Notes: generated from the sequence alone by a model not told the origin. 64,000 bases of DNA from Symbiodinium natans (GCA_905221605.1 CAJNDS010000757.1:594887-658886), one strand, 5' to 3'; counted from the first letter of the stretch, positions 40,217 through 50,003 are shown. Program-made: numbers and translations.

Positions 40217-40328
40217 CAATGGGGGTTTCCGAACTTGGGGGTACCTCTGATTGGGGTCCCGATTATACGGGAATCCTACTATTTGCGGGGGCTATATTAG
40301 GGGTCCCTTAATTTCGTAAACTCCCTTC
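40217..40328. mobile_element. family C element, well preserved
   Basis: Runs from TGGGGGTTTCCGAACTTGGG through GGTACC, GGGGTCCCGATTATACGGGA and ATCCTACTATTTGCGGGGGC to TTCGTAAACTCCC. Useful as a family reference. Confidence 0.6.
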
Positions 40329-40419
40329 TGACCCTGAACCCCAAACCCCAAACCCCAAACCCTAAACCCTAAACCCTAAACCCTAAACCCCAAATCTGCA
40401 GCCCAAATTTGCTTCTCAG

Positions 40420-40470
40420 GACAGCTTCGCAGCGAGGATAGCCTGCAACCTCGTGTATCGCGGAGCGCAG
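40420..40470 (+). CDS. exon of model 2
   Basis: CTTCTCAG|G to GCGCAG|GTCCGG: two bases, 16 codons and one base, QLRSEDSLQPRVSRSA in the phase carried from 39859. Phase 0 read alone is also open. Confidence 0.47.
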
Positions 40471-41137
40471 GTCCGGGTGGCTCCCGCCCCAGCTGAGTGT
40501 GCTTTAGGGCAGGCATTGAGGGTATTTTAGGGTTTCGGGTTTAGGGCTAGGGTTGGTTCACCACGGCTATGGGGAATACACCCATTTTTGGCCAGCACGA
40601 GAGGACTGACGCTTCAAGCTCAGGAAGGAAGGAATCCAGGATAGTGTTGGTTTAGGTTGAGGGGGGGGTTTATCGACTAGTGAGATCCCTGCCGAATGTT
40701 GACAGGTTGCTGTATTCTCGCCTCCTCCAACCTCCCCAGTTCTCCTTGTCATACAAGCATGTCAGCATTTCGTGGACAGGTTTTCGGATTTGCCCTCGGC
40801 ATTTTTTCATCTCCGTCCCACGGCGCCCTAAACCTTGAACCGAAAACCTCGTTTTGGGAGCTAGCTATGAAAGCTGAAAGGCCCAAACCCGAACTCTGTT
40901 TGGGGTTTAAACTGTAGGTTTAGGGCTCAGAAAGCTTTTTGTAGGCTGAGAAAACGCTCGAGCTTTGCAAGATGAGTCCACTGGTATGGGCTTCAAACCA
41001 AACCTTAAAGCCTAAAGCTTAAACCCTAAACCCAGAAAGGGAGTCATTACATTAAACAAAACCCTAAACCCTAAACCCTAAACCCTAAACCCTAAACCCT
41101 AAACCCTAAGCTAGGGTTATGGCTGTGAGGGTGGCAG

Positions 41138-41193
41138 AGGGTCGATCCCTCAAAGTCCGCACTGCCCGAACCAAGGCCGACCTGGAACACGAG
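41138..41193 (+). CDS. exon of model 2, GA donor
   Basis: GGTGGCAG|A to GAG|GAGACT: two bases and 18 codons, GRSLKVRTARTKADLEHE. Basic then acidic helix. Other AG sites nearby would give other frames. Confidence 0.47.
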
Positions 41194-41564
41194 GAGACTT
41201 TAGGGTTTAGGGTGTAAGGTTTAGGTCTTTAGAGTCTTTGATGGGGCGTTTTGGGGTTTAGGGCTTCGGGCTGTTCGGGTTTAGGGTTGCTTAGGGTTGC
41301 TTAGGTTTGTTTAGGGCTGTTTAGGGTGGCTATTATGTTTATGACGATTACGACTTTTCTTCAACCTGCCTTTAGGGATTTTGGCTTTTTGGGGTTTGTC
41401 TGTCTAGATGTAGGGTTTAGGTTGTGGGTTGACTTTAGTTTTGACTTCCGGGTTTCGGGGCAATGGCTTCGGGCTTACATCATATAGGATTATGGGTTAT
41501 GAGGTCTTGTTGGCCTACAGGATGTTAGGCTTTGTCGTTGGAGTTTGAGAAAGCCCTAGGCCCC

Positions 41565-41654
41565 GAACCCTAAACCCTAAACCCTAAACCCTAAACCCTA
41601 AACCCTAAACCCTAAACCCTAAACCCTAAACCCTAAACCCTAAACCCTAAACCC
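41565..41654 (-). repeat. perfect CCCTAAA array, about 12-13 units
   Basis: Ends 27 bases before the exon at 41681. The intron starts with TTTAGGG at 41198, so its two ends are complementary. Confidence 0.95.
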
Positions 41655-41680
41655 TGCGCCATTCCAAAACTGCCTCGAAG

Positions 41681-41725
41681 GAGTGGGTGGCGCAGCAGTT
41701 TCCCGCCGAGGAGGCTGAAGACGAG
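41681..41725 (+). CDS. exon of model 2
   Basis: CCTCGAAG|G to GAG|GTCAGG: 15 codons, EWVAQQFPAEEAEDE, phase 0 at both ends. Confidence 0.55.
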
Positions 41726-42035
41726 GTCAGGGCGCGCAACTTCCTCGAAAGGGCTTAAGTTGGGGTTTAGGGTTTCGGGTTTAGGAGTTAGGGTTGAGGG
41801 TTCAAGGGCTTGAGGAGACAGGTCTAGGGTGCAGCGTGGAAGGATGGGGTACTGTCATTTGGGGTTTTCGAGTCAGGGTGCGCAGCTGCAATTCGCACGA
41901 TGCGAGGCATTCGGATTCAGTAGTCCCAGAACCTAAACCCAACGCTAAGCCTAATTCCCCACCTTCGGTGTGGGGTTGTTAGATTTTAAACCCTACTCTT
42001 CTCCTCGCCCGGAACTCTTCTCCTCGTTCGGTCTA

Positions 42036-42215
42036 CTCCTAGAACCTCCCTGGAGTGCCCAACCCCAGAGACTCCCTGGAGTGCCCAAGGCCACAGAGAC
42101 TCCTGGAGTGCCCAACCCCAGAGTCTCCCTGCAGTCCCAGAATCTCCCTGGAGTCCCAGAGTCTCGCTGGAGTGCCCAACCCCAGAGTCTCCCTGGAGTG
42201 CCCAACCCCAATTGC
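42036..42215 (+). repeat. CTGGAGTGCCCAACCCCAGA minisatellite
   Basis: About seven imperfect copies of a 16-27 base unit centred on TCCCTGGAGTGCCCAACCCC. Open in several frames, which explains three overlapping Pro/Gly-rich frames. Confidence 0.85.
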
Positions 42216-42435
42216 AAGCAAAAACTAAGAAAGCGTATTTGAATCAATGTGTCTTTGTTTGAACATCCTATCTGCGCTCTTTCCTTTTAACGAGGAGCAA
42301 GGTGGGGATGTTCGAAGTAAAATAATGTTTCTGTATATATAGGAAAAGTGCCTGAACCTAACAGCCTAAGCCCACAACCCTATACCTACACCCTGAACAA
42401 CCGCAAACACTGAGACGAAGCTCACGTGGGCGCAG

Positions 42436-42504
42436 GATTACGAGCGCGAGTTCGAAGAGGACTTCGTCTGCGAGGAGGAGGAAGAAGAGGAAACGCGGGC
42501 TTCG
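42436..42504 (+). CDS. acidic exon of model 2
   Basis: GGGCGCAG|G to TCG|GTTAAA: 23 codons, DYEREFEEDFVCEEEEEEET and on, phase 0 at both ends. The poly-Glu stretch marks the acidic middle of the protein. Confidence 0.58.
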
Positions 42505-43180
42505 GTTAAAAACTCCTAAGGCCAAAGCCGCAAACCCGAAACCCGAAACCCGAAACCCTAAACCCTAAACCCTAAACCCTAAACCTTGTTCTGCCTCCTC
42601 AGGCCGGTCCAGGCGGGGTAGGCCTTCTTTTTTGCACCCTGCCCCCTGGGACCGTCTGGGAACCCCCCCTGGGACCCCTGGTCCCCTTCAGGACCCTCTG
42701 CTTTCTTGACACTTTTGGAAGTGGGCGGTTGGCTTGAGTTTAGGCATAAACCCTGAAAGGAACAGGTTTATGTGGCTTTGCCGCCTGACAGGGGTGGGAG
42801 AAAGGTGTTACATTTACAGCTTGTACGCCATCCTACAGCAAACCCTAAACCCTAAATCCTAAAGGCCCTGCAACCCCCCAGCTCTCGCTTCCCTGAGCCC
42901 CGCCCTAAAGCCGCAAAGCTGTTTTCTCGCCCTCTCTGGAGCCGTTGGACTCCCCATGGGGATTCGGGTTTAGGGTTCAGGGTGCAGGGTTTAGGAGTTT
43001 AGGACTTACCCCCACGAACTGCAACCCCCAAAATCGGACCTGGGGGCTTGATGTCCTTAAGATTTGAGGGGGTGTAGGGTTAAGGTTTAGGGTTTAGGGT
43101 TTAAGGCTTAGGGTTTAGGACTACTTCTTGGGCTAATCCGAAGTGGGAGAGGTGACCATCGATCCTATGCCCCCTGCAAG

Positions 43181-43248
43181 GAAGAGAACACGTCCGAGGA
43201 AGACGTTGAGGCACAGGGCGAGAGAGAAGTGGAGGCCGCCGCCCCCCA
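43181..43248 (+). CDS. acidic exon of model 2
   Basis: CCCTGCAAG|G to CCCA|GTCCCA: 22 codons plus two bases, EENTSEEDVEAQGEREVEAA and on. Confidence 0.52.
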
Positions 43249-43275
43249 GTCCCAAGGCTTAGCATCCCTAAGCCC

Positions 43276-43344
43276 TAAGCCCTAAACCCCTAAACCCCTA
43301 AACCCCTAAACCCCTAAACCCCTAAACCCCTAAACCCCTAAACC
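43276..43344 (-). repeat. CCCCTAAA eight-base variant array
   Basis: Eight or nine copies of AACCCCTA, homogenised to an eight-base unit. Confidence 0.93.
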
Positions 43345-43839
43345 CGAAATCAAGACCGGGTCGCCCTTGAGAAGCCTCGCTTGCGCCGCAGCCCAACGAA
43401 GGAGCAGAGCTTCTGAGAGCTCCCACGGTCTCGTCACTACATGGTTTTCGTGCTGCCCGAATTAGGGTTGAGGGTTTAGTTTCGGACCTGAGGATCAGAC
43501 CGGGATGGTCCTCCCACGTTTTCTGCTACACAGAGGGTACTTCGAGCCCCAGCGGCAGGCATATACAGTAACCAACCCAAAGAAGGTGCTCTTATTATGG
43601 CATGGTGCCTGGGCTACCAAGCAACGTTTCATACAGGGATCCGAAGAACTGCTAATAGTATTCCCCTCTGGTTCCCTTTTAGTCATACGATAATGGCACC
43701 CCAAAGCCCTATTCTAATTTTCAAGGCCCCTGTATTAGGCTACGGGGGAGCCACAGCCTGTAAACGAGTAAAGCCCTGTTGTCACCCAACACCCCCCTTT
43801 TGCAAAAAAGTTTCTGGAACTCGGAAGCCTTAACGCCTA

Positions 43840-44060
43840 GACCCGAAACCCTAAGCCCTAAGCCCGACCCCAAACCCTAAACCCTAAGCCCGACCCCCAA
43901 ACACCCCGCAGAAACCCTAACCTCGTTTTAAGAAAAAAAAACGTGTCCTGTCACGCCTTAGGCCATTGAAGCCCCTGAAGCCTTTCATGCAACATGATCG
44001 AGGGAAATCCTAAACCCTCACCCTAAGCCCTAAACCCTCAACCGGCCAGTGTAGGCCTAA
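43840..44060. other. gene-poor, C-rich remnants
   Basis: Decayed CCCTAAG/CCCTAAA words. A degraded family D-like box lies upstream (about 43545-43625, with CAGTAACCAACCCAAAGAAG). No exon is seen. Confidence 0.4.
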
Positions 44061-44095
44061 GGGAAACACTAAACCCTCAACCCTAGACTCCTAAA

Positions 44096-44203
44096 CCCTA
44101 AAGCCTAAACCCTAAAGCCTAAAGCCTAAAGCCTAAAGCTTAAAGCCTAAAGCCTAAAGCCTAAAGCCTAAAGCCTAAAGCCTAAAGCCTAAAGCCTAAA
44201 GCC
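44096..44203 (-). repeat. AAAGCCT variant array, about 14 units
   Basis: Seven-base unit CCTAAAG repeated in tandem. It differs from CCCTAAA by one base and is locally uniform. Confidence 0.93.
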
Positions 44204-44238
44204 CTAACCCACAACCCTGAAACGATGTGATCTGCCAG

Positions 44239-44271
44239 GCTGAGTCCGAACTGCCCATGGAAGAGGAGGAG
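44239..44271 (+). CDS. 33-base micro-exon of model 2
   Basis: TCTGCCAG|G to GAG|GTGAGG. In the phase carried from 43248 it reads LSPNCPWKRR and helps form a WKRRR basic cluster, a possible nuclear signal. Phase 0 would read AESELPMEEEE. Both fit the protein, so the frame is uncertain. Confidence 0.48.
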
Positions 44272-44457
44272 GTGAGGTTTGGGTTTGTGGATCGTGGGTT
44301 TGTGGCGTCTCTCAAATCCAACCTTAAACCCTAAACCCTTGCTAAAAAGTTCGAAAGATACCGAACTTTCGGCTTTTAGGGTTTAGGGTCTAGGGTTTGG
44401 GGTTTAGGGTTTGGGGTTTAGGGTCTAGGGTTTAGGGTTTGGGGTTTAGGGCTTCAG

Positions 44458-44521
44458 GGCCTCGCCTGCTGAGGATGATGAGGAGGACATCGCAGCCCTG
44501 GTGGAAGACGTCGAGCCACAG
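44458..44521 (+). CDS. acidic exon of model 2
   Basis: GGCTTCAG|G to CAG|GTCGGG: one base and 21 codons, ASPAEDDEEDIAALVEDVEP and Gln. In phase with 44271. Confidence 0.55.
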
Positions 44522-44739
44522 GTCGGGCAAGCCCCCAAACCCTAGACCCAGACCCTAAACCCCAAACCCTAGACCCTAAACCCCAAACCCTAAACCCCAA
44601 ACCCTAGACCCCTAAACCCTCAAAGCCGAAAGTTCGGTAATCATAATCTCCAGATGCAATTCAACGGCTTCAGCGCGAGGTATGACACTCCCCCCGGCCC
44701 TGAGCCTCAAGATAGCTACAAGCGCTGCAGGGGGTATAC

Positions 44740-44741
<2 letters not shown>

Positions 44742-44830
<89 letters not shown>
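44742..44830. repeat. (CT)n microsatellite
   Basis: About 40 CT units, followed by G-rich homopolymeric sequence (44845-44900). Confidence 0.97.
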
Positions 44831-45205
44831 GATTTAAAGAGGTTTTAGGGTTTTGGGGGGGGGGGTGGGGAAGGAGTCGGGAGGGGGGGGAGAGGGGGGT
44901 TGGGGTTGGGGTAGGAAGTGGTAGTGGTGCTATCCCAGCTTGAATGAGGGCCTTCCATGAGACCACTTCAACCCTTTATAAGGCCGGAGAGAATCATTCT
45001 GCGGGGGGATCTAAGTCTCAAGTCCTCCTTTTTTTCAGGGATCCTATGGGTTAAGAGGGGAACATACGGGTTCAGGGTTCAGGGTTAGGGTTTAGGTGTT
45101 GTTTGAAAACAATACCTTAAAGTGAGGGCCTTGGGCGTTATGGGGTGATATAGGAGTCGGAATAGTTACTAATAGTATTCCCTCATCGTCCCTTTGTATA
45201 TTTTT

Positions 45206-45211
45206 ATATGG

Positions 45212-45252
<41 letters not shown>

Positions 45253-45345
45253 TATATATATTATATATATTATATATATTATATATATTATATATATTAT
45301 ATATATTATATATATTATATATATTATATATATTATACATGTACT
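45206..45345. repeat. (AT)n passing into TATATAT(TA)T array
   Basis: (TA)n, then about eleven copies of a 12-base TATTATATATAT unit. Gives Tyr/Ile frames of no meaning. Confidence 0.97.
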
Positions 45346-45616
45346 AGAATATTTCTTTCGACGCAACAGAGCCATGTCCGCTTGCCCTCCCAAAACCCAT
45401 TATTAACAGCCCGACATTATAGGGTTTAGGGTTTAGGGTTTAGGGTTTGGGGGTACAGACCCCAACTAAGGACCCGCACTCTTGGCCCCGTGGCAACGCT
45501 TTCGGGTTCAGATTCTTCAGTTAGGGTTCAGGGTTCAGGGTTCAGGGTTTAGGGTTTAGGGTTTAGGGTTTAGGGTTAGGGTTTGGGGGGAACATGATCT
45601 TACAACGATTGCGCAG

Positions 45617-45658
45617 GTGGAGGAGACTGACGATGTCCGAAGCTCAGCCCCGACACCT
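45617..45658 (+). CDS. exon of model 2
   Basis: ATTGCGCAG|G to CCT|GTAGGA: 14 codons, VEETDDVRSSAPTP, phase 0 at both ends. Confidence 0.55.
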
Positions 45659-45826
45659 GTAGGATAGAGTTTAGGGTTTAGGGTTTAGGGTTTAGGGTTT
45701 AGGGTGTAGGGTTTAGGTTTTAATTAGGGTTTAGGGTTTAAGGTTTAGGGTTTAGTATAGAGTTCAGGGTGGGCATGTTGGGCAGTTCATAGTATCAGCA
45801 GAAAGGTGTCGAACGGGGATTGAGTT

Positions 45827-46115
45827 GCAATTGTTGGGCCCCAGTGTTATGCTCTACGGGGGGTTTAGGGTTTAGGGTTTTCTGGTTTAGGGCTTAGGGT
45901 TTAGAAGCCCTAAACCCTAAACCCTAAACCCTCAACCCTAAACCCCAAACCCTAAACCCTAAACCCTAAACCCTCTCAACCCTCCCAAGCCCGCACTGCT
46001 CAGAAGGCTCCCTGGTTGCAATTTTCGGGCCCCAGTGTTATGCTCTACAGGGGGTTTAGGGTTTACTGGTTTAGGGCTTAGGGTTTAGAAGCCCTAAACC
46101 CTAAACCCTAAACCC
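45827..46115. repeat. direct duplication of a G/C-array hairpin
   Basis: GGCCCCAGTGTTATGCTCTAC followed by G-rich then C-rich repeats occurs at 45838 and at 46030, about 190 bases apart. Each copy carries TTTAGAAGCCCTAAA, a short telomere-type palindrome. Confidence 0.8.
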
Positions 46116-46217
46116 TAAACCCTAAACCCCAAGCCCTAAACCCCAAACTTTAGGGTTTGGGGGCCCCTCGGTCCAGGCACGTCCCCAATGCTTTGCAGCT
46201 TCAGCTGCGGCCCACAA

Positions 46218-46312
46218 CTTACTTCGCCTTTAGTTGAACTTTTTGGGTTTCCTTATTTGGTAGGAATATTAAAGTTTAACCTTTTTTCCCCCATGGCTAT
46301 AGGAGAAGTAAG
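46218..46312. mobile_element. family A MITE, copy 3
   Basis: Ends CTTACTTC / GAAGTAAG intact. A six-base internal deletion (GAACTTTTTGGG). Flanks ACAA and GTAA do not match. Confidence 0.78.
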
Positions 46313-46364
46313 GTAAAAAGACCCGAGCGTAAAGGAAAGACTCAAAACGCCAACACCTTAAATT

Positions 46365-46475
46365 TATGGTTTAGGGTTTAGGGGTTTAGGGGTTTAGGGG
46401 TTAGGGTTTAGGGTTTAGGGGTTTAGGGGTTTAGGGGTTTAGGGTTTAGGGTTTAGGGTTTAGGGTTTAGGGCCT
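46365..46475 (+). repeat. TTTAGGG/TTTAGGGG mixed array
   Basis: Alternating seven- and eight-base units. Confidence 0.9.
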
Positions 46476-46530
46476 TAAGTCCTCCGGCCCTGTATCAGTG
46501 GGTTTCCGAAATGACGGGGTGCGTGGTTGC

Positions 46531-46639
46531 CTAGGACCCAGAGTAGGCCCTTGTTCTGTTTTTTGCTGTTTAGGTTCCCTTATAAGCCCCTTTAAGCGGG
46601 CATCCTGTATCCATTTTATTCCTTGGTTACTCCTGGGTC
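46531..46639. mobile_element. family D element
   Basis: CTAGGACCCAGAGTAGGCCC at the left, TTACTCCTGGGTCA at the right. Internal TTAGGTTCCCTTATAAGCCC is identical in layout to 3463-3573. Confidence 0.6.
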
Positions 46640-46752
46640 ACCCTAAACCCTTAAACCCTTGAACCCTTAAACCCTTAAACCCCTAAACCCTAAACCCTGA
46701 ACCCTGAACCCTGAAACCTAGACCGATACGCTGGGGTCTAGTTGAGGTGCAG

Positions 46753-46810
46753 CGGGTCATCCAAACCTGCAAGGGCTTCATTGCCCGGCTTGAAGAGGAG
46801 CGACTTGAGG
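46753..46810 (+). CDS. exon of model 2, IQ-like segment
   Basis: GAGGTGCAG|C to GAGG|GTATCC: 19 codons plus one base, RVIQTCKGFIARLEEERLE. KGFIAR with upstream VIQ resembles an imperfect calmodulin-binding IQ motif, followed by a charged helix. Motif-level inference only. Confidence 0.5.
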
Positions 46811-46819
46811 GTATCCTCC

Positions 46820-46920
46820 CTTAATGTAGGGTTTAGGGTTTAGGGTTTAGGGTTTAGGGTTTAGGGTTTAGGGTTTAGGGTTTAGGTTTTAGGGTTTAGG
46901 GTTTAGAGTTTAGGGTTTCG
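46820..46920 (+). repeat. TTTAGGG array
   Basis: Starts shortly after the exon end at 46810. Confidence 0.93.
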
Positions 46921-46949
46921 GCTTTTTTCCAATAAAACCCCTGCATGGT

Positions 46950-47045
46950 CAGTTCTCTAAATTTAGGGTCCCCTTGTTGGGTGCCCCAAAAGAGAGGGGC
47001 CGCCCGATGATAAGGACCCCAAAAGGGACCATGCTTTAGACAAGT
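46950..47045. mobile_element. family G element, diverged
   Basis: AGGGTCCCCTTGTTGGGTGC and GGACCCCAAAAGGGACCATG resemble 48454-48539. Confidence 0.4.
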
Positions 47046-47455
47046 GACCATCTATACCTTATACAGTTCCTATATAGCTGTATATGGCTCCTATATACCT
47101 AAGTAGCCCCGATGTAGCCCTTATGGTCCCTTATAAGGACCCTCCTTTCGTTCCTGGAGTCCTGCGTGAACACACTGAGGGGGTTCTCAAGACCAAGGGT
47201 GCGCGCATTTTGGTGGTTCCTAGGGTTTAGAGTTTGGGGTTTAGGGTTTAGGATTGTAGTGCTTTGGGGTACTCTGGAGGGGTACCCCTACTTTGGAAAT
47301 TTCACAACTCGGCAGGACTTAGAGCGTCAAACTCCTTTTGGGGGGCACATCGGCCAAGAAACCTGAAGCAAAGAGACGGGAACCCTCCTTGGAGGTTCAA
47401 TAATTACGAGCAGGGTTGAAGGCTTGGGTTTAGTGTTTAGGGTTTTCGCTGCGAG

Positions 47456-47521
47456 TGCGCTTCGACCCCTTGATGAAGTGGTTGGCGCATGAGCTGCAAT
47501 GCTCACTCTCCCACCGGACGG
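47456..47521 (+). CDS. exon of model 2
   Basis: GCTGCGAG|T to ACGG|GTTTGG: two bases, 21 codons and one base, RFDPLMKWLAHELQCSLSHR and Thr. In phase with 46810. Confidence 0.48.
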
Positions 47522-47702
47522 GTTTGGGGTCGGGGTTGTCTACCCCCCTCCAACACTATCAAGGGCGATCATATGGTTTGGTGGAGCAATCGTCTACTGT
47601 AGCCCAACGCTAAGAGTAAGGAGCAAAAAGGTAGCTTTCGGGAAAACAAGAGGTTTGGGCGGCGGGGGGGGCCCTTCGGCCGTTTTGGAAGTTGTTCTTA
47701 CC

Positions 47703-47803
47703 CTTACTTCGCCTTTAGTTGAACTTTAAACTTTTTGGGCTTCCTTATTTGGTAGGAATATTAAAGTTTAACCTTTTTTCCCCTTGGCTATAGGAGAAGT
47801 AAG
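47703..47803. mobile_element. family A MITE, copy 4
   Basis: 101 bases, 8-bp ends intact. Almost identical to copy 1 in its interior. Flanks TACC and ACCC match only partly. Confidence 0.82.
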
Positions 47804-47869
47804 ACCCACCTTCTTCACCTTTCGCTTCAGGAAGCAAAAGCAAAGGGCCGCGGATCTTCCCAGCCCTTT

Positions 47870-48235
47870 CAGGAATGCTTTCGGCAAAAGTGGCAGGCCT
47901 TAATTTTAGATCATTTGAGGTCCCAAGCCCTTAATTTAAGCTTCCGGGCCTGAAATGCCTCCGGACCTCAACTGAAGCTTGTTTTTTTTGCCTCCGGGCC
48001 TTAATTTTTCAGAATCCCGAACCCTTCTCCAGTCTCTCCTTTTAAGTCCCAATTACATCTCCGGGCTTTTATTTAAGCTTCCGGGCCTTAACAGCTTAAC
48101 TCTCGCTTCGGGACCTTGATGAAAGTGTCCGGCCATGAATTTAGGTCCCCAAACCCTTAATTTTCGCCTCCGGGCCTTCATTGTAAGTCCCAAACCCTTC
48201 TTCAGGCCCGAATCTTCAGCCCCGATTCAGCCTCC
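47870..48235 (+). repeat. decayed CTCCGGGCCTTAATTT minisatellite
   Basis: GCCTCCGGGCCTTAATTTT and AAGCTTCCGGGCCT recur at least seven times with spacing near 35-70 bases, alternating with TCCCAAACCCTTAATTT. No gene is seen here. Confidence 0.65.
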
Positions 48236-48453
48236 GCGCCTAAACCCTACACCCTAAACCCGAAACCCTAAACCCCAAACCCTATAAACCCTATAGACCC
48301 TAAACCCTAAACATTTTCGCTTCAGCACCTTTTGGAGCTCCAGCTGCCTTTGCTCTGACAGGAAGTCACGCATCCCCGGTCGTTTGCACTGAGGTTCAGG
48401 GCGATCATTATCTGGGTAACGGTTTAGGGTTTAGGGTTTAGGGTTTAGGGTTG

Positions 48454-48539
48454 TCAAAAGTGTGGTCCCTTTTTGGATCCCTATTATAGTACGGCACCGA
48501 ATATGTAGGGGACCCCAAAAGGGATCACAGTTTTGACAC
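48454..48539. mobile_element. family G hairpin element
   Basis: GTCAAAAGTGTGGTCCCTTT at the left is mirrored by AAAGGGATCACAGTTTTGAC at the right, with TTATAGTACGGCACCGAATA between. TTTAGGG lies left and CCCGAAACCC right. Confidence 0.65.
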
Positions 48540-48582
48540 CCCAAACCCGAAACCCTAAACCCTAAACCCTAAAACCATGTAG

Positions 48583-48658
48583 GCTTCCGGTCAGGGACAG
48601 CCAGGCTCGGTCCGGCAGCCCGCACCGACATGCCCCATTCTTGGGGGCCCGGTCTTGA
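48583..48658 (+). CDS. exon of model 2, donor at repeat start
   Basis: CATGTAG|G to TTGA|GTTTAGGG: two bases, 24 codons and two bases, FRSGTARLGPAARTDMPHSW and on. Phase agrees with both neighbours. Confidence 0.5.
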
Positions 48659-48839
48659 GTTTAGGGTTTAGGGTTTAGGCGCCCAGCTGTGAGTATCTAT
48701 GGACCTGCGTGTAAACCCCAAACCCTCAACCTCAGCATATCCCCTAAACCCTAAACCCTAAACGCTCTTGAGCTTCAAGCCGGGATCGTCAGCCCCCGAG
48801 TCTGTTACCCAAGACCCCAAAGCCAAAGGCTATCGGCCC

Positions 48840-49200
48840 GGTAGTAGCCCTAAACCCTAAACCCTAAACCCTAAACCCTAAACCCTAAACCCTAAACACC
48901 TTGAGCCCCGCAAACCCCTAAAAACCTAAACCCCTATAACCCCTGAACCCTGAACTCCTACACCCCTAACAAGCAAAACCCTAACCCTAAACCCTAAAAA
49001 ATGACCATGATTTAGAGAAGCGACCAACTAATCTCCTATAGTAAACCACGTAGAAACCAAAACCCTCAAACCCCAACTCCTGCACCCCTCAACCCTAGCC
49101 CTAAACCCTAAACCCTAAACCCTAAACCCTAAACCCGAAACCCTAAACCCTCAACCCTAGCCCTAAACCCTAAACCCTGAATCCTGAACCCTAGAGCCCT
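48840..49200 (-). repeat. CCCTAAA arrays
   Basis: Three C-rich blocks in the intron before 49220. The intron begins with TTTAGGG, so its ends are inverted. A weak frame lies at 48771-48838. Confidence 0.85.
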
Positions 49201-49219
49201 GACTCCGAAAACCTTACAG

Positions 49220-49295
49220 GACCACGATGCTTGGGCGAAGCAGGCACTTCGGCCCTGGACCCCGATCACCGGCCGCCAGGGGCACCCAGCTGCGG
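49220..49295 (+). CDS. exon of model 2, donor at repeat start
   Basis: CCTTACAG|G to CGG|GTTTAGGG: one base and 25 codons, TTMLGRSRHFGPGPRSPAAR and on. Phase 0 read alone (DHDAWAKQALRPW) is also open. Confidence 0.5.
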
Positions 49296-49388
49296 GTTTA
49301 GGGTTTAGGGTTTAGGGTTTAGGGTTTAGGGTTTAGGGTTTAGGGTTTAGGGTTTAGGGTTAGGGTTTAGGGTGTCAAGGCTTCCAAG
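49296..49388 (+). repeat. 93-bp intron of TTTAGGG
   Basis: About nine TTTAGGG units make up most of the intron between 49295 and 49389. Only GTGTCAAGGCTTCCAAG follows before the next exon. Confidence 0.6.
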
Positions 49389-49436
49389 GAATTCCCAAAA
49401 TACCACCTGACAAGCCGGCGCCAGGATAAACCGGGG
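49389..49436 (+). CDS. exon of model 2
   Basis: CTTCCAAG|G to about GGG|GCTTGC: 16 codons, EFPKYHLTSRRQDKPG. An earlier GC donor at 49420 would fix the phase into 49508. Confidence 0.45.
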
Positions 49437-49507
49437 GCTTGCTGCTTGCTATGTTTCTTTCCAAGCAGGCGTTTAAAGCCTCCTGGAGCATTTTTCCCTT
49501 GCTGTAG

Positions 49508-50003
49508 ACTCGACTGCTCGCATGGCTACACAAATCCCTCTTAGTTGGCGAGCTGGCGGGTCGGCGGAAGCAGATGTGTGGCTTGTGTGGTGTTTCGAGC
49601 ATTGCTTGAAGCCCGAGCGCAGCGACGTACGAGAAGACTTGAAGCATCTGGCGACAACGGCTGGTTGCAAGTTCGTTTGCCACAAGAAGTCGATGAACTT
49701 TTTCGGCTGGCTCGATGGCAGGAAGGGTACCAAACTGATCATCGCAGACTGGCGAGAAGCGAAGCCCATCATTGAAGAGCTCAGCAGGCACAAGCACCGT
49801 TCCGACGTCCGCATGTGCGTGGTCGCACGGTCGGAGAAGATGTTTCGCCGCGCATCTGTCTTCGTGGAGAAGCAGACGATGGGAGCCGAGATCATGGTGA
49901 CGTCGGACTTCTCGCGTGACAGCGTGGAGGAGTTCGTCCTTACTTGCGTGCGGACATGCAAGACATCACCATGCAAGGAGGGCAGTTGCGAAATAGAGAC
50001 CCC
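49508..50003 (+). CDS. large exon, unknown alpha/beta domain
   Basis: After CCCTTGCTGTAG|A the frame is open for about 165 codons and contains an ATG at 49522. Alternating strand- and helix-like segments: DVWLVWCFEHCLKPERSDVR, KLIIADWREAKPIIEELSRH, then VRMCVVARSEK and AEIMVTSDFSRDSVEEFV. The pattern suggests a compact Rossmann-like or receiver-like fold, but no signature residues of a named family are visible. The minus strand has a 291-codon open frame antisense to it, which I take as a shadow. Confidence 0.6.

Noticed and set aside
41970-42247. Three overlapping Pro/Gly-rich frames as proteins
   Set aside because: All come from the CTGGAGTGCCCAACCCC minisatellite, whose unit is open in several frames.
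44742-45393. Open frames in (CT)n and (AT)n tracts
   Set aside because: They translate to Leu/Ser, Arg/Glu and Tyr/Ile repeats produced by microsatellites, on both strands.
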